A stretch of 64,000 nucleotides of DNA from the NCBI RefSeq assembly GCF_902779965.1, contig NZ_CACZDK010000004.1, forward strand, positions 186,001 through 250,000, in the 5' to 3' direction. Position 1 is the stretch's first letter, and every line of letters begins with the position of its first letter. Under the pieces are notes generated by a model. It was given only the letters and a program-made list of their open reading frames with translations, had not been told where the DNA came from and did no database searches. The translations under genes and the position numbers were made by a program. Below, piece after piece: positions 1-9,185 of this stretch. The stretch is from Fibrobacter succinogenes (lineage in GTDB: Bacteria; Fibrobacterota; Fibrobacteria; Fibrobacterales; Fibrobacteraceae).

Positions 1-1678
1 AGAAATGGTTCGGAGCACGCACTTGCGCCAAATCCAGAATCGTGGGGCCAATGTCCAGCTGCGAGGCAACATCTTCGCGGATCTCAAGACCTTTAAAGAG
101 CGAGGTATCCGCAGAGAAAATCCCCATGAAAATTTGCGCAGCCGAAACACCAAGCGGTTGCGGCACCTTGTAATCAATGGAATCCACAGGCGTATCGTGG
201 TCACCAAGAATCACGACAACCGTACGGTCAAAATCAGGCCTTGCATAAAGCGCTTCGAAAAAGCGGCCCATTTGCGCGTCCGTATAACGTAATGCGTTCT
301 TGAAACGCACCATCGCATCTTCGGGTTTTGCTGCGTAACTGTCCGGGTAACCATAAAACGGAATATGCGTTGCAATCGTATTGGCTGCTAGGAACCAAGC
401 GCTATCCGTTGGCATAGTCTTGAGTAGTTTTATCGCTAAATCCATCCCGAGACTGTCAGACGTTCCCGGAATTTTCGAGTCCTCAATAACGCGCCAGTTG
501 TCGCCATAAAAGCGTTCTACAAAAGGCAACGTGTGGTCAAAAACAGGATTTGAAACAGTCATGTACGCACGATGATAATTTGTCAGATATTCCTGGAAAC
601 CTTTGAAATGGTTCGAGGCATAGAACGCCGGCACATCGCGATTCGGGTGCGATGGGAATCCAAGGTAAGTCGAAGTTGTTCCACGAACAGTCGGATAGCT
701 ACCGCTGAACGCATTCTTGAACCAAAGCCCGCCCACATTCGCCATTTTCCACAAGTTCGGAGCAAGCGACGTATCACCTTCGAGCATTTTATTCAGCACA
801 CGGCCTTTATAAGATTCTCCGAAAATGAAAACGATATTGTACGGTTTTGTCGCCTTGTATTCATGCTTCGGAGCATTACGGTAGCCAGGGAATTTCGCAT
901 CTAGACGAGCGCCTGCAAAATCAGCCGGCAAAAAAGCATCGAGGTCATGGACAAGTTCATCCGTAATAGAATAGCCATCACGGAAAAATTCAAAAGTTTC
1001 AAGCCCTGCAATATGCAACACAGGTGCAGTCAGCGTCCATTTTCCAAGTGTAAAGCGCCAATCGATTTGAAAAGGAAAATTAGTAACGCCACGCGCACCC
1101 ACAATGAACAAGATCAATGGAATCACAGAAAGAGTTGCTCCCGAAGCGAGCATGGTCAAAGGAATTCTCTTATCCGACAACTTTGCAATGCGCAATTCCA
1201 TCATCGTCATGCGTTTTTTCCGAATCGAATACGTCACGCAAAAAGCAATTCCACCCGCCAGAATCAAGAACACAAGCCCAATCCAGAGAACCGTGCCAAC
1301 GACATCGCCACCGAGAGTCGAAACTGTAGTCTCATCCGTAATATTCGAAACATGAAAATAAGTACGTATAAATGAATAAGAAAGACGTTGGTGATTAAAG
1401 CGGAAAATTTCGTAGTCCGCAATCGCAAAGAAAAAATAGACGACATAAAAAACAGCTAGTGCGCGAGGACTCTTCAAGAACGTAAAGATGGAAGACATCA
1501 CAAAGATAGCGCCATACGCCATAAAAACTTGCCAAATCGTTTTGCCAGCAAACATTTCGGACATCGAAAGTCCAAGCGGATCCGGCAAAGCGTAAAACAA
1601 AACAAGCATCACCGTTTGTAACAATAAAGCCACAGACGTAATCAGGATAAACGGATTTTTCAAGAGCTGTTTAATCAT
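1..1678 (-). CDS. LTA synthase-like membrane sulfatase/phosphoglycerol transferase (partial, C-terminus off the left edge)
   Basis: The visible 559 codons start at an ATG at 1678 and run off the left edge without a stop. The first ~200 residues hold about five hydrophobic segments. They are followed by an extracytoplasmic alkaline-phosphatase/sulfatase-fold domain with VFIFGESYKG, the Thr-bearing stretch SYPTVRGTTST (the position of the catalytic Thr in LtaS-type enzymes) and the metal-site motif VVILGDHDTP. This is the architecture of LtaS/OpgB/EptA-like enzymes, which transfer phosphoglycerol or phosphoethanolamine to envelope glycans or lipids. In a Gram-negative-type envelope, modification of a periplasmic glycan or lipid A is more likely than true LTA synthesis; that is inference. 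The gene stands apart from its neighbours; the next upstream gene starts at 2097 on the same strand. Confidence 0.85.
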   Translation of the reverse strand, partial: MIKQLLKNPFILITSVALLLQTVMLVLFYALPDPLGLSMSEMFAGKTIWQVFMAYGAIFVMSSIFTFLKSPRALAVFYVVYFFFAIADYEIFRFNHQRLSYSFIRTYFHVSNITDETTVSTLGGDVVGTVLWIGLVFLILAGGIAFCVTYSIRKKRMTMMELRIAKLSDKRIPLTMLASGATLSVIPLILFIVGARGVTNFPFQIDWRFTLGKWTLTAPVLHIAGLETFEFFRDGYSITDELVHDLDAFLPADFAGARLDAKFPGYRNAPKHEYKATKPYNIVFIFGESYKGRVLNKMLEGDTSLAPNLWKMANVGGLWFKNAFSGSYPTVRGTTSTYLGFPSHPNRDVPAFYASNHFKGFQEYLTNYHRAYMTVSNPVFDHTLPFVERFYGDNWRVIEDSKIPGTSDSLGMDLAIKLLKTMPTDSAWFLAANTIATHIPFYGYPDSYAAKPEDAMVRFKNALRYTDAQMGRFFEALYARPDFDRTVVVILGDHDTPVDSIDYKVPQPLGVSAAQIFMGIFSADTSLFKGLEIREDVASQLDIGPTILDLAQVRAPNHF

Positions 1679-1722
1679 CGTAACCAACTAAAAAGAACCG
1701 AACCGAAATATAAAAAAGTTCG

Positions 1723-2097
1723 TCAAAACGCGAGAGCGTTCACCCAATAGCAAAATGCGGTTATTGCCGAAAGCGGAGTCATCACATATTTTTCTTTTTT
1801 ACTCTTCGAAGCGAGATTGGCAAGACAGTTCATCGTCAAATAAACAGCCAAGGCAATCCCGATAATCTTTGTGACTTTATGCGAAAACCATAAGGACATA
1901 TAGCCACCGAGCTGCAAAAGCACAATGGCAAAGAAAACTTGCAAAAGCAACTGCACCGCAAGAACAATGCGCAATTTAGCAGGAAAAACTTTAAATCGGC
2001 CACCCAAGGTAAACGCACCTAATGGCGCCCCAAGAATCAAGGCAACGCTCATCACAACGACAAGCAATAGTAAAACAGCACCGATTATTGCAGTCAT
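1723..2097 (-). CDS. small integral membrane protein, unknown function (124 aa)
   Basis: About four hydrophobic helices cover almost the whole chain, ending in CYWVNALAF. The start at 2097 is chosen because GGAGG lies at 2103-2107, 5 bases before the ATG; an in-frame TTG at 2109 would put this ribosome site inside the gene. I do not recognise a family. It could be transcribed together with the sulfatase-like gene 44 bases downstream, so a role in the same envelope process is possible but unproven. Confidence 0.75.
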   Translation of the reverse strand: MTAIIGAVLLLLVVVMSVALILGAPLGAFTLGGRFKVFPAKLRIVLAVQLLLQVFFAIVLLQLGGYMSLWFSHKVTKIIGIALAVYLTMNCLANLASKSKKEKYVMTPLSAITAFCYWVNALAF

Positions 2098-2270
2098 AAA
2101 AACCTCCAAGAATTAGTTTAAATATAACTTCAAAGCAAGGACTTATTAGCAGTCAACTAGAGACTCATAGATGTTTTGTCAATGGAAGTTTTCACCCCAA
2201 GAGGGACATTCCTATGTTTTCGAGGTATTTTATTATTACGTGCTGTAACCTAAAAAAATCTGGAGTCGCA

Positions 2271-4556
2271 ATGAGTGTGTTTTCAAAAATATTTAAGGCT
2301 TTGACATTTGTCCTTGCGGTATCGACATTTTCTTTTGCGGGCATAGCCGATGGGGCCGCCAAATTCTTGGGCAACACGACCACTTTGGGCGAAATTCCCG
2401 ATAATTTTGGCACTTACTGGAACCAGATAACCGCCGAGAACGAATGTGTTTGGGGCTATGTCGAAAAAACGCGCGGCGAATACGACTGGACCGGATGCGA
2501 CCTCGCCTATAACTGGGCAAGAAAGAACAAAGCGATTTTTTCGTTTCACACCCTGTTGTGGGGTTCGCAAAATCCGCAGTGGTTAAGCAAGCTCGACGTT
2601 GACGAAACCAAAAAAGCTTGGACAGCTTGGATCAACGCCGTTAAGGAACATTATCCCGACCTCGAAATGATTGAAGTGGTCAACGAGGCCGTCAAAAACG
2701 GCAACAGCTATCATTCCAGTTTTTCCAGCAATAAACTGATTGAGGCGCTAGGCGGCGATAGCGGCAACTACGAATTTGTGGTTGCGGCTTTCAAGATGGC
2801 ACGAGAACGCTGGCCAGAAGCCATTCTGATTTACAACGACTACAATACCATCCAATGGCAAAAAGTAGAGGGCATCGACCTTCTCAAGAAAATAAAGGCA
2901 CAGGGGGCGCCAGTTGACGCTTACGGAATGCAGTTCCACGAAACAACCGCACAAGGGAGCGGCAAACGCAAGTGCTTGCATTTCTCCGTCCTCAAACGCG
3001 CACTTAACGATGCACACGAACAAACAGGCCTTCCCATATACATTACACAATACGATGTCGGAGACAAGGACGATAATCTTCAGAAAAAATGCTACATAGA
3101 GCATATTCCGCTCTTGATGGAAACAGAATACGTGAAGGGCATTACCCTTTGGGGCTACATTTACGGCAAAACTTGGCTTTCTTGTAACGGTTTGGAACAA
3201 GGTTGTTCCGGCCTTATCAAAGACGGAGTCGAACGGCCGGCATTGACTTGGCTCAAGGAATATTTCAAGGATTCGAGAGTTCGTCGCTATATGCTAGGCC
3301 TTGCCAACGGTGCAGAAAAACGTCTAGGTAATGTCATTGTCGATGGTCAATCCTTTCCCGAAGATTATGAGGACTACTGGAATGAAATTACAACGGATAA
3401 CGCGTGCACATGGATTGCCGTCGAAAAGGAACGCGGCAATTACGATTTTTCAAAATGCGACGCCGTTCATCAGTGGACTGTTTTAAATCGATGGGATACT
3501 CGCATGCCCTTCAAGTTCCGCAATCTGCTGAAAGGGACGCATTTGCCACATTGGCTGAATGGGCTCGACGTGAACGAAACCAAGGAAGCCATTACGGCTT
3601 GGTTTGACGCCGTTGCCAAGCATTATCCCGAAATTTACCAGATTGAAGTTGTCGATGGAGCCGTCCGTAATAGCACAGGTCACTATCATTCCGGATTTGA
3701 AGCCTACAACAACGTAATTGAGGCTCTCGGCGGCGACGATGGCGACTACAAGTTTGTGGCCACGGCCTTCAATATGGCTCGTAAACGCTGGCCTTATGCG
3801 ACCCTGATTTACAACGATTATGACGAAATGCGTTGGGAAAACGATCCGACGGTTAATCTCATTCTGAAACTTCAAGAACAAAATGCGACAATAGATGCAT
3901 TTGGATTGCAGGCCGCAAACTGGATGATCCAAGGTTCAGGCCCTGAGATAGAGTGCATTGCCGGGAGTAAAATACGGGACGGCATTCAAAAAATTTACGA
4001 CAAGATAAAGATTCCCTTGCTCATTACAGAATACAGCATCGGTACGGATGATGACAACCTTCAGAAGGCTTGCTTTGCAGAACATATTCCCGTTTTCATG
4101 GAATCGGAATATGTTGCGGGAGTCACTCTCTGGGGCTACATTTACGGGGAAACGCCGCGGATGAACCCCACAAATACAGGCCTCATCAAAGATGGAAAAA
4201 ATCGCCCTGCTATGGACTGGCTTGAACAATATTTCATTAAGCACTGGGCAGACAGCAAGAACATGTATTCTAGCGGCATTCCGACACACCCGCTAGACTC
4301 GTTAGATTCAATCGCTCTGGAAAATCCAAATGCAATTGACCGAAAAATCGATAACAAGATTCGCCTAGAGCAGAACACGCTCCAAAATTACGATGTGTTT
4401 GACGTGCAAGGAGTGCGCTTGGGCAAGCTCTCGGCATACGGCTTTAGCGAAGCCACAGCCAAGCTCAAGTCCGTCAGTGCCGCGAAACCCTCGGGCATAT
4501 ACTTTTTGCGAAGCCAAGCCTCCGGAAAGATGAAAAGCGTTAGAGTTGCGAGGTAG
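2271..4556 (+). CDS. secreted tandem GH10 xylanase-like protein with complementary active-site losses
   Basis: 761 aa from the ATG at 2271 (GGAG just upstream; the earlier in-frame ATG at 2214 lacks one). There is a signal peptide (residues 1-23), then two GH10-type TIM barrels (about 28-335 and 342-655) and a C-terminal module (about 705-761, containing VFDVQGVRLG and SGIYFLR) resembling type IX-type sorting domains. Barrel 1 keeps the acid/base in VVNEAV (E139), HTLLW (H93) and H223, but the nucleophile motif reads ITQYD, with Q260 where family 10 has Glu. Barrel 2 keeps the nucleophile in ITEYS (E587), but its acid/base motif reads VVDGA (G463), and H93 and H223 are replaced by R417 and A549. 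GH10 enzymes cleave beta-1,4-xylan by a double-displacement mechanism needing both Glu residues, so neither barrel should be a normal hydrolase. Binding, transglycosylation or relic functions are possible. Confidence 0.9.
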   Translation: MSVFSKIFKALTFVLAVSTFSFAGIADGAAKFLGNTTTLGEIPDNFGTYWNQITAENECVWGYVEKTRGEYDWTGCDLAYNWARKNKAIFSFHTLLWGSQNPQWLSKLDVDETKKAWTAWINAVKEHYPDLEMIEVVNEAVKNGNSYHSSFSSNKLIEALGGDSGNYEFVVAAFKMARERWPEAILIYNDYNTIQWQKVEGIDLLKKIKAQGAPVDAYGMQFHETTAQGSGKRKCLHFSVLKRALNDAHEQTGLPIYITQYDVGDKDDNLQKKCYIEHIPLLMETEYVKGITLWGYIYGKTWLSCNGLEQGCSGLIKDGVERPALTWLKEYFKDSRVRRYMLGLANGAEKRLGNVIVDGQSFPEDYEDYWNEITTDNACTWIAVEKERGNYDFSKCDAVHQWTVLNRWDTRMPFKFRNLLKGTHLPHWLNGLDVNETKEAITAWFDAVAKHYPEIYQIEVVDGAVRNSTGHYHSGFEAYNNVIEALGGDDGDYKFVATAFNMARKRWPYATLIYNDYDEMRWENDPTVNLILKLQEQNATIDAFGLQAANWMIQGSGPEIECIAGSKIRDGIQKIYDKIKIPLLITEYSIGTDDDNLQKACFAEHIPVFMESEYVAGVTLWGYIYGETPRMNPTNTGLIKDGKNRPAMDWLEQYFIKHWADSKNMYSSGIPTHPLDSLDSIALENPNAIDRKIDNKIRLEQNTLQNYDVFDVQGVRLGKLSAYGFSEATAKLKSVSAAKPSGIYFLRSQASGKMKSVRVAR

Positions 4557-4646
4557 GAAAATTGACCGTGAACTGCAATGAAAGCCTTCTGCTGCGGGAG
4601 TGTCATTCCCGGCTTGACCGGGAATCTCCTTCTAAAAACTTAAAAA

Positions 4647-4668
4647 CCTCGGCAGTTTAATGCCGAGG
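4647..4668 (-). terminator. intrinsic terminator between convergent genes
   Basis: Perfect 8-bp stem CCTCGGCA/TGCCGAGG with a 6-base loop. Read on the minus strand it is followed by a T-rich stretch, so it best terminates the gene ending at 4740; it can also end the plus-strand GH10 gene. Confidence 0.8.
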
Positions 4669-4739
4669 CCTTTATTTACGAGCTTTTTCCACTAGCGTGG
4701 AGCGGGCTATACTCGCATCGCTCCGAAAAAATATACGTT

Positions 4740-6986
4740 CTAATCAACGTTATTCCAGTCAAGATAAAGCAGAAGAAATTTCGGCATAAATTCACCATCC
4801 CTATATCTATACGATTTTACCGAATCAAGTAATATAGACATGCCTGTTTCTGAAGCGACGCGCTCACATTTTGCCGAATATTTTTCATAAATCGGATTTT
4901 TACCGTATTTAGTTTTCTTATAACCAGTTATCTTCCTTGGCGGATTAAAAGAGCAACCCTTTATATTCACCTTCGAAACTTTAGAACGCCCTTTTTCATC
5001 GAACCCTTTGGGCATTGTCGCGTTAACTGTTATTTCTACATTCCCTATATCTGAATTCCAATATTTAACAACACCATCTATTTCCCCCCAATTGTTTAAT
5101 GGGATATAAACTGTTTCATCATTTGTTTTTATAGACACCGATTTAATACGACCATTTTGCAATCTTGCTTCATATTTTTCTTTTTCATCTCGACAAGAAG
5201 GGCCAACGTCAAAATCAGATATAGATATGATAGGCATACATTCAAGATATTTTGCAGAATTTTTATTTCCATTTAACAGATAAATTATATCACGAACAAC
5301 AGATGGTTTCAATTTCGAATCAGTTCCATCAAGAAACTCAATGTGATACCCATTTTTATCAAATAGTACTTTATAAATATTACCGTATATAAAGAAACCG
5401 CTAGAAGTTCCATCGTTTATAAATTTTCTATAAACTATATCCATATTATGCGGGTTTATCCCAGTCTCTTTTCCCTCTTTAATTTTTTTATCTTTTATGA
5501 CTAATTCCGACACAATAATGGAAAAAATGTCATCACTAGAATACAAAGGATACATACATGTCATATTCCCATTTTTTCGAGGAAGTTTCATCAAACTATC
5601 CATTTCAACAATATACGAATCCTCCCCTGATACAAAAGAACATCTAGACATAGTTTTGTATTCATCATCATAAGAGCGGCTTGATTTTAATTTTTCACAT
5701 AATCTTTCAACGCTATCTTTAATCGATACATACTTATCAAGAACCGCATTTAAAGAAATATCAGAACGCGCTGAATAATTTTCTCTATATTCACTTAAAT
5801 AGTCTATCGCCAGGCTTAACGAATGTCCTGATTCATATTCAGCCTTAGCCTTTTTTATGATTTCAGATACAGGCATCTTATTTTTGTTTAAACCGTCTTC
5901 AGCGTCAGCGGTGTATTTTCCTTGCGGAAAATTTTTTAAATAATATCCATATAACCCTCTTATACTAGCATTATCCCAATAGTTTTTTTCCAAAGAGTCA
6001 AGAAAAACTTTATATACATCTTTTGAAAAAACCTTTTCATTGCAAGTTTTTTTGATTGGTTCAATGCCCTTCTTTATTTCTCCTCTACCAAAATACTTTA
6101 GCAAAGCAAAACATTTATCAGGTATTTGTCCATGAATTTGAATTTCCCTTTCTATAAGAGGCTTCCATTTCGACGAAAACGATGATAAAGGATCTTTGAT
6201 TTCATTTAGATAGTTTAAGTATTCGGTTAATGAAATGTTTTCCGTTCTATTTGAAACAAAATTTTGGTTTATCGATCCTCCCCAAAAAGCACCCATTGAT
6301 TTTTCACTTCTTTCCTGGACTTCTTTTATCCTTTTGTATTCATTATTTAATTCATCGCTTAACTTATAAAAATAACCTTTCCCATCAAAGCCCCGTCCAT
6401 ATTCACCATCTCTGTCATTTGACAACAAAAAAGACCAAAACTGGCGTTTGGGGGACCATTGCTTATAACTGTGTAAGGCATTGATATTTCCAAAAAGGGC
6501 GTTGGCATAGTCTTTTGCATAACCATCTCCATCACCATAATATTCATTAAAATGTTCGTACCATTTATTTGAACTGATATCATACCGGGTGCAAAATGTT
6601 AAAAAATCCCTATATTTATTCCAGAAAAGCACTGTTGCTATGACAATATTCGGACTTTCACTTACACTAAGTGGATTATCTCTTTGAAAAACCGAATCCG
6701 TTGTGACCGCAAGTTGTACGCAAAAATCTTTTTTATAACTATTTATGGAATTACTTTTATACCATTCCGCTAAAAATTCGTCACCAGATTTTTCCATTCC
6801 CCAAAAGCACGCTCTTGTCCTTCCTTGACAATTGGAATAACATCTCTCATTAGCGCATTCATGAAAGCAACGCGGCCAATCACCACTGTTAATAACTAAA
6901 CCGCTAGAATCCTTTTCAAAGCACCGATCTCTTGCAGCAAAAGCAGCAATTGTAATCATAAAGATTGTCAATAGAATTTTTTTCAT
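4740..6986 (-). CDS. large secreted Cys-containing protein of unknown function (748 aa)
   Basis: The start at 6986 follows TGGAGA by a normal spacing and opens directly into a signal peptide (MKKILLTIFMITIAAFA); an in-frame ATG at 7013 lies ahead of that ribosome site. The mature N-terminus is Cys-rich (RDRCFEKD, CFHECANERCYSNC), suggesting disulfides and a periplasmic or surface location. The middle is helical and charged; the C-terminal third has scattered Cys residues and beta-rich segments. I recognise no domain. The gene is visibly more AT-rich than its neighbours and uses AT-ending codons, unlike the GC-rich housekeeping genes, which suggests recent acquisition or relaxed selection. It lies 53 bases after another unknown gene and probably shares its promoter. 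Confidence 0.75.
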   Translation of the reverse strand: MKKILLTIFMITIAAFAARDRCFEKDSSGLVINSGDWPRCFHECANERCYSNCQGRTRACFWGMEKSGDEFLAEWYKSNSINSYKKDFCVQLAVTTDSVFQRDNPLSVSESPNIVIATVLFWNKYRDFLTFCTRYDISSNKWYEHFNEYYGDGDGYAKDYANALFGNINALHSYKQWSPKRQFWSFLLSNDRDGEYGRGFDGKGYFYKLSDELNNEYKRIKEVQERSEKSMGAFWGGSINQNFVSNRTENISLTEYLNYLNEIKDPLSSFSSKWKPLIEREIQIHGQIPDKCFALLKYFGRGEIKKGIEPIKKTCNEKVFSKDVYKVFLDSLEKNYWDNASIRGLYGYYLKNFPQGKYTADAEDGLNKNKMPVSEIIKKAKAEYESGHSLSLAIDYLSEYRENYSARSDISLNAVLDKYVSIKDSVERLCEKLKSSRSYDDEYKTMSRCSFVSGEDSYIVEMDSLMKLPRKNGNMTCMYPLYSSDDIFSIIVSELVIKDKKIKEGKETGINPHNMDIVYRKFINDGTSSGFFIYGNIYKVLFDKNGYHIEFLDGTDSKLKPSVVRDIIYLLNGNKNSAKYLECMPIISISDFDVGPSCRDEKEKYEARLQNGRIKSVSIKTNDETVYIPLNNWGEIDGVVKYWNSDIGNVEITVNATMPKGFDEKGRSKVSKVNIKGCSFNPPRKITGYKKTKYGKNPIYEKYSAKCERVASETGMSILLDSVKSYRYRDGEFMPKFLLLYLDWNNVD

Positions 6987-7039
6987 AATAATTCTCCATT
7001 TTAAGTTTGACATTCAGGAGACTCCTTTATTGGTTATAA

Positions 7040-7360
7040 TTATTTCGTTTTGCGCTTTGCGGGCATATCAAATAAGATTTTAAATGCAGCAAGGAATTCA
7101 AAGGCATCAGAGTATGTCCAAATAGAAATAATTGCCTGACTAGCATTCCATTCTCCTTTAGAGTCATAACTGATAAATTTCACAATGTAATGATCCTTAC
7201 TCCATTGAAAATGAAACTCTACAGAATGCCATCGCTTTGAATAAATGCAAAAAGATTTGGGATTATCATCAAATCCATAACCGTTTTCTTTAGCAACGGC
7301 CTGAAAAATTTGATGTATCTTTTCACATAAATCATCAATTTCTTTCTTTTTACTAGCCAT
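7040..7360 (-). CDS. hypothetical protein (106 aa) upstream of the unknown secreted protein
   Basis: Starts at the ATG at 7360, preceded by GGAGG; an in-frame start 12 bases earlier would swallow the ribosome site. No signal peptide or membrane segment; the N-terminus is charged (ASKKKEIDDLCEKI) and the rest is aromatic-rich (RWHSVEFHFQW). Likely cytoplasmic. Same strand as, and 53 bases from, the 748-residue gene, with similar AT-rich composition, so the two probably form a unit. Function not recognised. Confidence 0.65.
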   Translation of the reverse strand: MASKKKEIDDLCEKIHQIFQAVAKENGYGFDDNPKSFCIYSKRWHSVEFHFQWSKDHYIVKFISYDSKGEWNASQAIISIWTYSDAFEFLAAFKILFDMPAKRKTK

Positions 7361-7895
7361 AACAGCCTCCATTGTTTACACCTATGGAGTCAACCCCTGC
7401 AAAACAGCAATGAGCCTTGCCAAATTTGTATGGATACAAAAAAGGCGTAGATCGTTGCGGTTTACCTAGATGAGGCTCTGCAATGCCTGTATTCGATAAA
7501 CGCAAACGACCCACGCCCCAAAAGGGCTGTTGCCTTTTGGTTATACGACCAAAGACCGACCAAGCAGTCGGCACAGCAAACTGAGATACACCGCAAAACG
7601 GCATACCTGCGTGAGCGTTCGCCTTGTCCTCGAATACTTGAAATTTGCAGATTTCATCTAGAGAACAAGAGCTAAACTCTCTAATATGTCCATTCTAAAA
7701 AATAACTTAAAATCAAACCGAGTTCAAAGAAAATTTACAGGAGCGTTCGTTTTTGTGACAAAAATGGCGTTTTTGAGCCAAATTGCAAAGGTAAAGTGTA
7801 ATCCGACTTGGAAGAAAGGCAGACGCAGGATGGCTACATAGCACCCCATTGACCTCAAAAAACGAAAAATGTATATTATGGGTGGAGGTCTCATC
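7361..7895. other. 535-bp gap without a convincing gene
   Basis: Between divergent units. Short ORFs here have no ribosome site or recognisable sequence. The left half is more GC-rich and could be the remains of a gene; the right half (about 7690-7890) presumably holds the promoter for the small-ORF/ART-like pair. No strong hairpin seen. Confidence 0.5.
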
Positions 7896-8027
7896 ATGGA
7901 TAAGGAATACATGAAAATGCTGCTCGAAATGCTTAAACAGACTCCTAAAACCAAAGAGGAGGCTATAGAGCATTTGCAGAAAATCGGAGTTCTGGACCGT
8001 AAAGGCGAACTCGTCAAATCCCATTGA
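7896..8027 (+). CDS. 43-residue protein, putative antitoxin/immunity partner of the ART-like gene
   Basis: Strong GGAGG precedes the ATG at 7896. The protein is soluble and helical, ending in LQKIGVLDRKGELVKSH. A tail of the type GI/VLD-x-x-G-x-L is, as far as I recall, common in tiny ORFs placed just before toxin-like genes in Bacteroidota and Fibrobacterota. The stop codon lies inside the ribosome-binding region of the next gene (GAGGA at 8026-8030), so the two are translationally coupled. The order small gene first, putative toxin second, fits a toxin-antitoxin layout; the function is inferred only. Confidence 0.7.
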   Translation: MDKEYMKMLLEMLKQTPKTKEEAIEHLQKIGVLDRKGELVKSH

Positions 8028-8038
8028 GGAAATTTGCC

Positions 8039-8677
8039 ATGTTGGAATCCAGACCGAACCTGTATGTCGGCTACCATGGTTGCAGCGAAAAACATGGTGA
8101 AGAATATTTACGTCTAGGTACTCGAAAGAAAATCCACATAAGCGAATCTGATTACGAATGGCTTGGCAGGGGTTTCTATATCTGGGAAAACAATTATACG
8201 CGTGCATATGAATGGCGAGCCAAGGAATACAAGACAACCGAGAAGCCTTTTGTTATCGGAGTCATTTACTCGCTTGACGAATGTCTCGATTTGACAGACT
8301 CCAAATATCTCGACCTCGTATCTCAAGCATATGCAAGCCTAAAAACAGCATTCGACACAGCACACAAGCCCCTTCCTGTAAATCAGGAATTCAACAAACA
8401 TAAGTCATCGGGCATTCGAGGTAAACGCTTATTGGATTTTGCAGTTTTGGAAGAACTGCATAGCACAATGGACAATCCTAATTCACAAAACAAATTCGAT
8501 CCTTGGGTTCGCAAAGACGGGAAAGTGGTCAAGCCATTTGACACTGTTCGCTCTGCGTTTTACGAAGGCGAATCAGTTTACAAAGGTGCGACATTTCAAA
8601 AAAAGAATCACATTCAAATTTGTATCAAAAACCTCAACTGCATTAAGGGATTTTTCCGTCCGTTGGACATGAAATAA
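8039..8677 (+). CDS. putative ADP-ribosyltransferase-fold protein (212 aa)
   Basis: Start chosen at the ATG at 8039, after GAGGA; an in-frame TTG at 8024 overlaps the upstream gene. Near the N-terminus is YHGC (H13) and then GRGFYIW (Y47), followed by a helix with AYEWRAKEY. This H...GxGFY spacing is what ART-like families such as DUF3990 show at their NAD-binding core. The C-terminal part has FYEGE and KNHIQICI, ending in GFFRP. No signal peptide or membrane segment, so an intracellular target is expected. It is coupled to a 43-residue upstream gene. Best reading: a toxin or defence effector that modifies a host molecule using NAD. The fold call rests on short motifs and is moderate. Confidence 0.6.
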   Translation: MLESRPNLYVGYHGCSEKHGEEYLRLGTRKKIHISESDYEWLGRGFYIWENNYTRAYEWRAKEYKTTEKPFVIGVIYSLDECLDLTDSKYLDLVSQAYASLKTAFDTAHKPLPVNQEFNKHKSSGIRGKRLLDFAVLEELHSTMDNPNSQNKFDPWVRKDGKVVKPFDTVRSAFYEGESVYKGATFQKKNHIQICIKNLNCIKGFFRPLDMK

Positions 8678-8778
8678 CTCTCGAGAAATCATAAACTTTA
8701 CTATAGAGTCCTTGGTTGGTGAATGTCGGCTCTATGCCGTGTGTTTCTTTGGAAACCTAGCCGCTGAAGGAATTTTTT

Positions 8779-8940
8779 TTGCCAAAAAACCTTAAAAATA
8801 AAAATGTCTCCCCTGAGGCACATCAACGAGAGGTGCAAGGAGTCCATATACCCATTCGCCATAACACGCAGGAGCTTGATGGTTCAACCGTCAAAAGGTA
8901 TATTTTAAAAGGATATTCAACCGGAGTAAGGTATGCTTGA
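8779..8940 (+). CDS. possible 53-residue protein with TTG start
   Basis: An open frame from TTG at 8779 (AAGGAA upstream) to TGA at 8938-8940, overlapping the next small gene by 8 bases. The protein is basic (VKRYILKGYSTGVRYA at the end). I do not recognise it. The chained overlaps with the next two small frames make a real or decayed mini-operon plausible; the TTG start and short length keep confidence low. Confidence 0.35.
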   Translation: MPKNLKNKNVSPEAHQREVQGVHIPIRHNTQELDGSTVKRYILKGYSTGVRYA

Positions 8941-9115
8941 TGTTTGCGAATGCATAAAACCCGACTCATATGTCAGTTCCAACATTGACAATGTTATGAC
9001 CTTTAATCTGCTTAAAATCATTCAACTATCCGAACGAGATGTCCAAGCCGGAAGAACGGAATCAGCAACATCAGCATTCCAGGAACTAAGGCAGAAATAC
9101 AATGTCGCAAGATGA
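8933..9115 (+). CDS. Phd/YefM-like antitoxin remnant (60 aa)
   Basis: The ATG at 8933 follows GGAGTAAGG. The C-terminal third (SAFQELRQKY) matches the usual C-terminal end of Phd/YefM-type antitoxins, which neutralise RelE/ParE-type toxins, but the DNA-binding N-terminal part is not recognisable. The toxin frame begins inside this gene, 14 bases before its stop, the usual antitoxin-then-toxin order. Probably a decayed antitoxin. Confidence 0.5.
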   Translation: MLDVCECIKPDSYVSSNIDNVMTFNLLKIIQLSERDVQAGRTESATSAFQELRQKYNVAR

Positions 9116-9185
9116 CGTTTACAATGTAATTGTATCTCGATTCACAAAAAAGATTTCTATTGCAAAAAGACGCAGGCTCGAATAA
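9102..9185 (+). pseudogene. truncated RelE/ParE-type toxin start
   Basis: Begins at an ATG overlapping the antitoxin-like gene and encodes 27 residues including DVYNVIVSRFTKK, which resembles the first strand of RelE/ParE toxins. The frame then runs straight into the arm of a terminator hairpin and stops. The catalytic part is gone, so this is probably the stump of a deleted toxin. Confidence 0.45.

Noticed and set aside
7353-7604. 83-codon minus-strand frame upstream of the 106-residue gene
   Set aside because: Runs over the downstream gene's ribosome site, no own start signal, no recognisable sequence.
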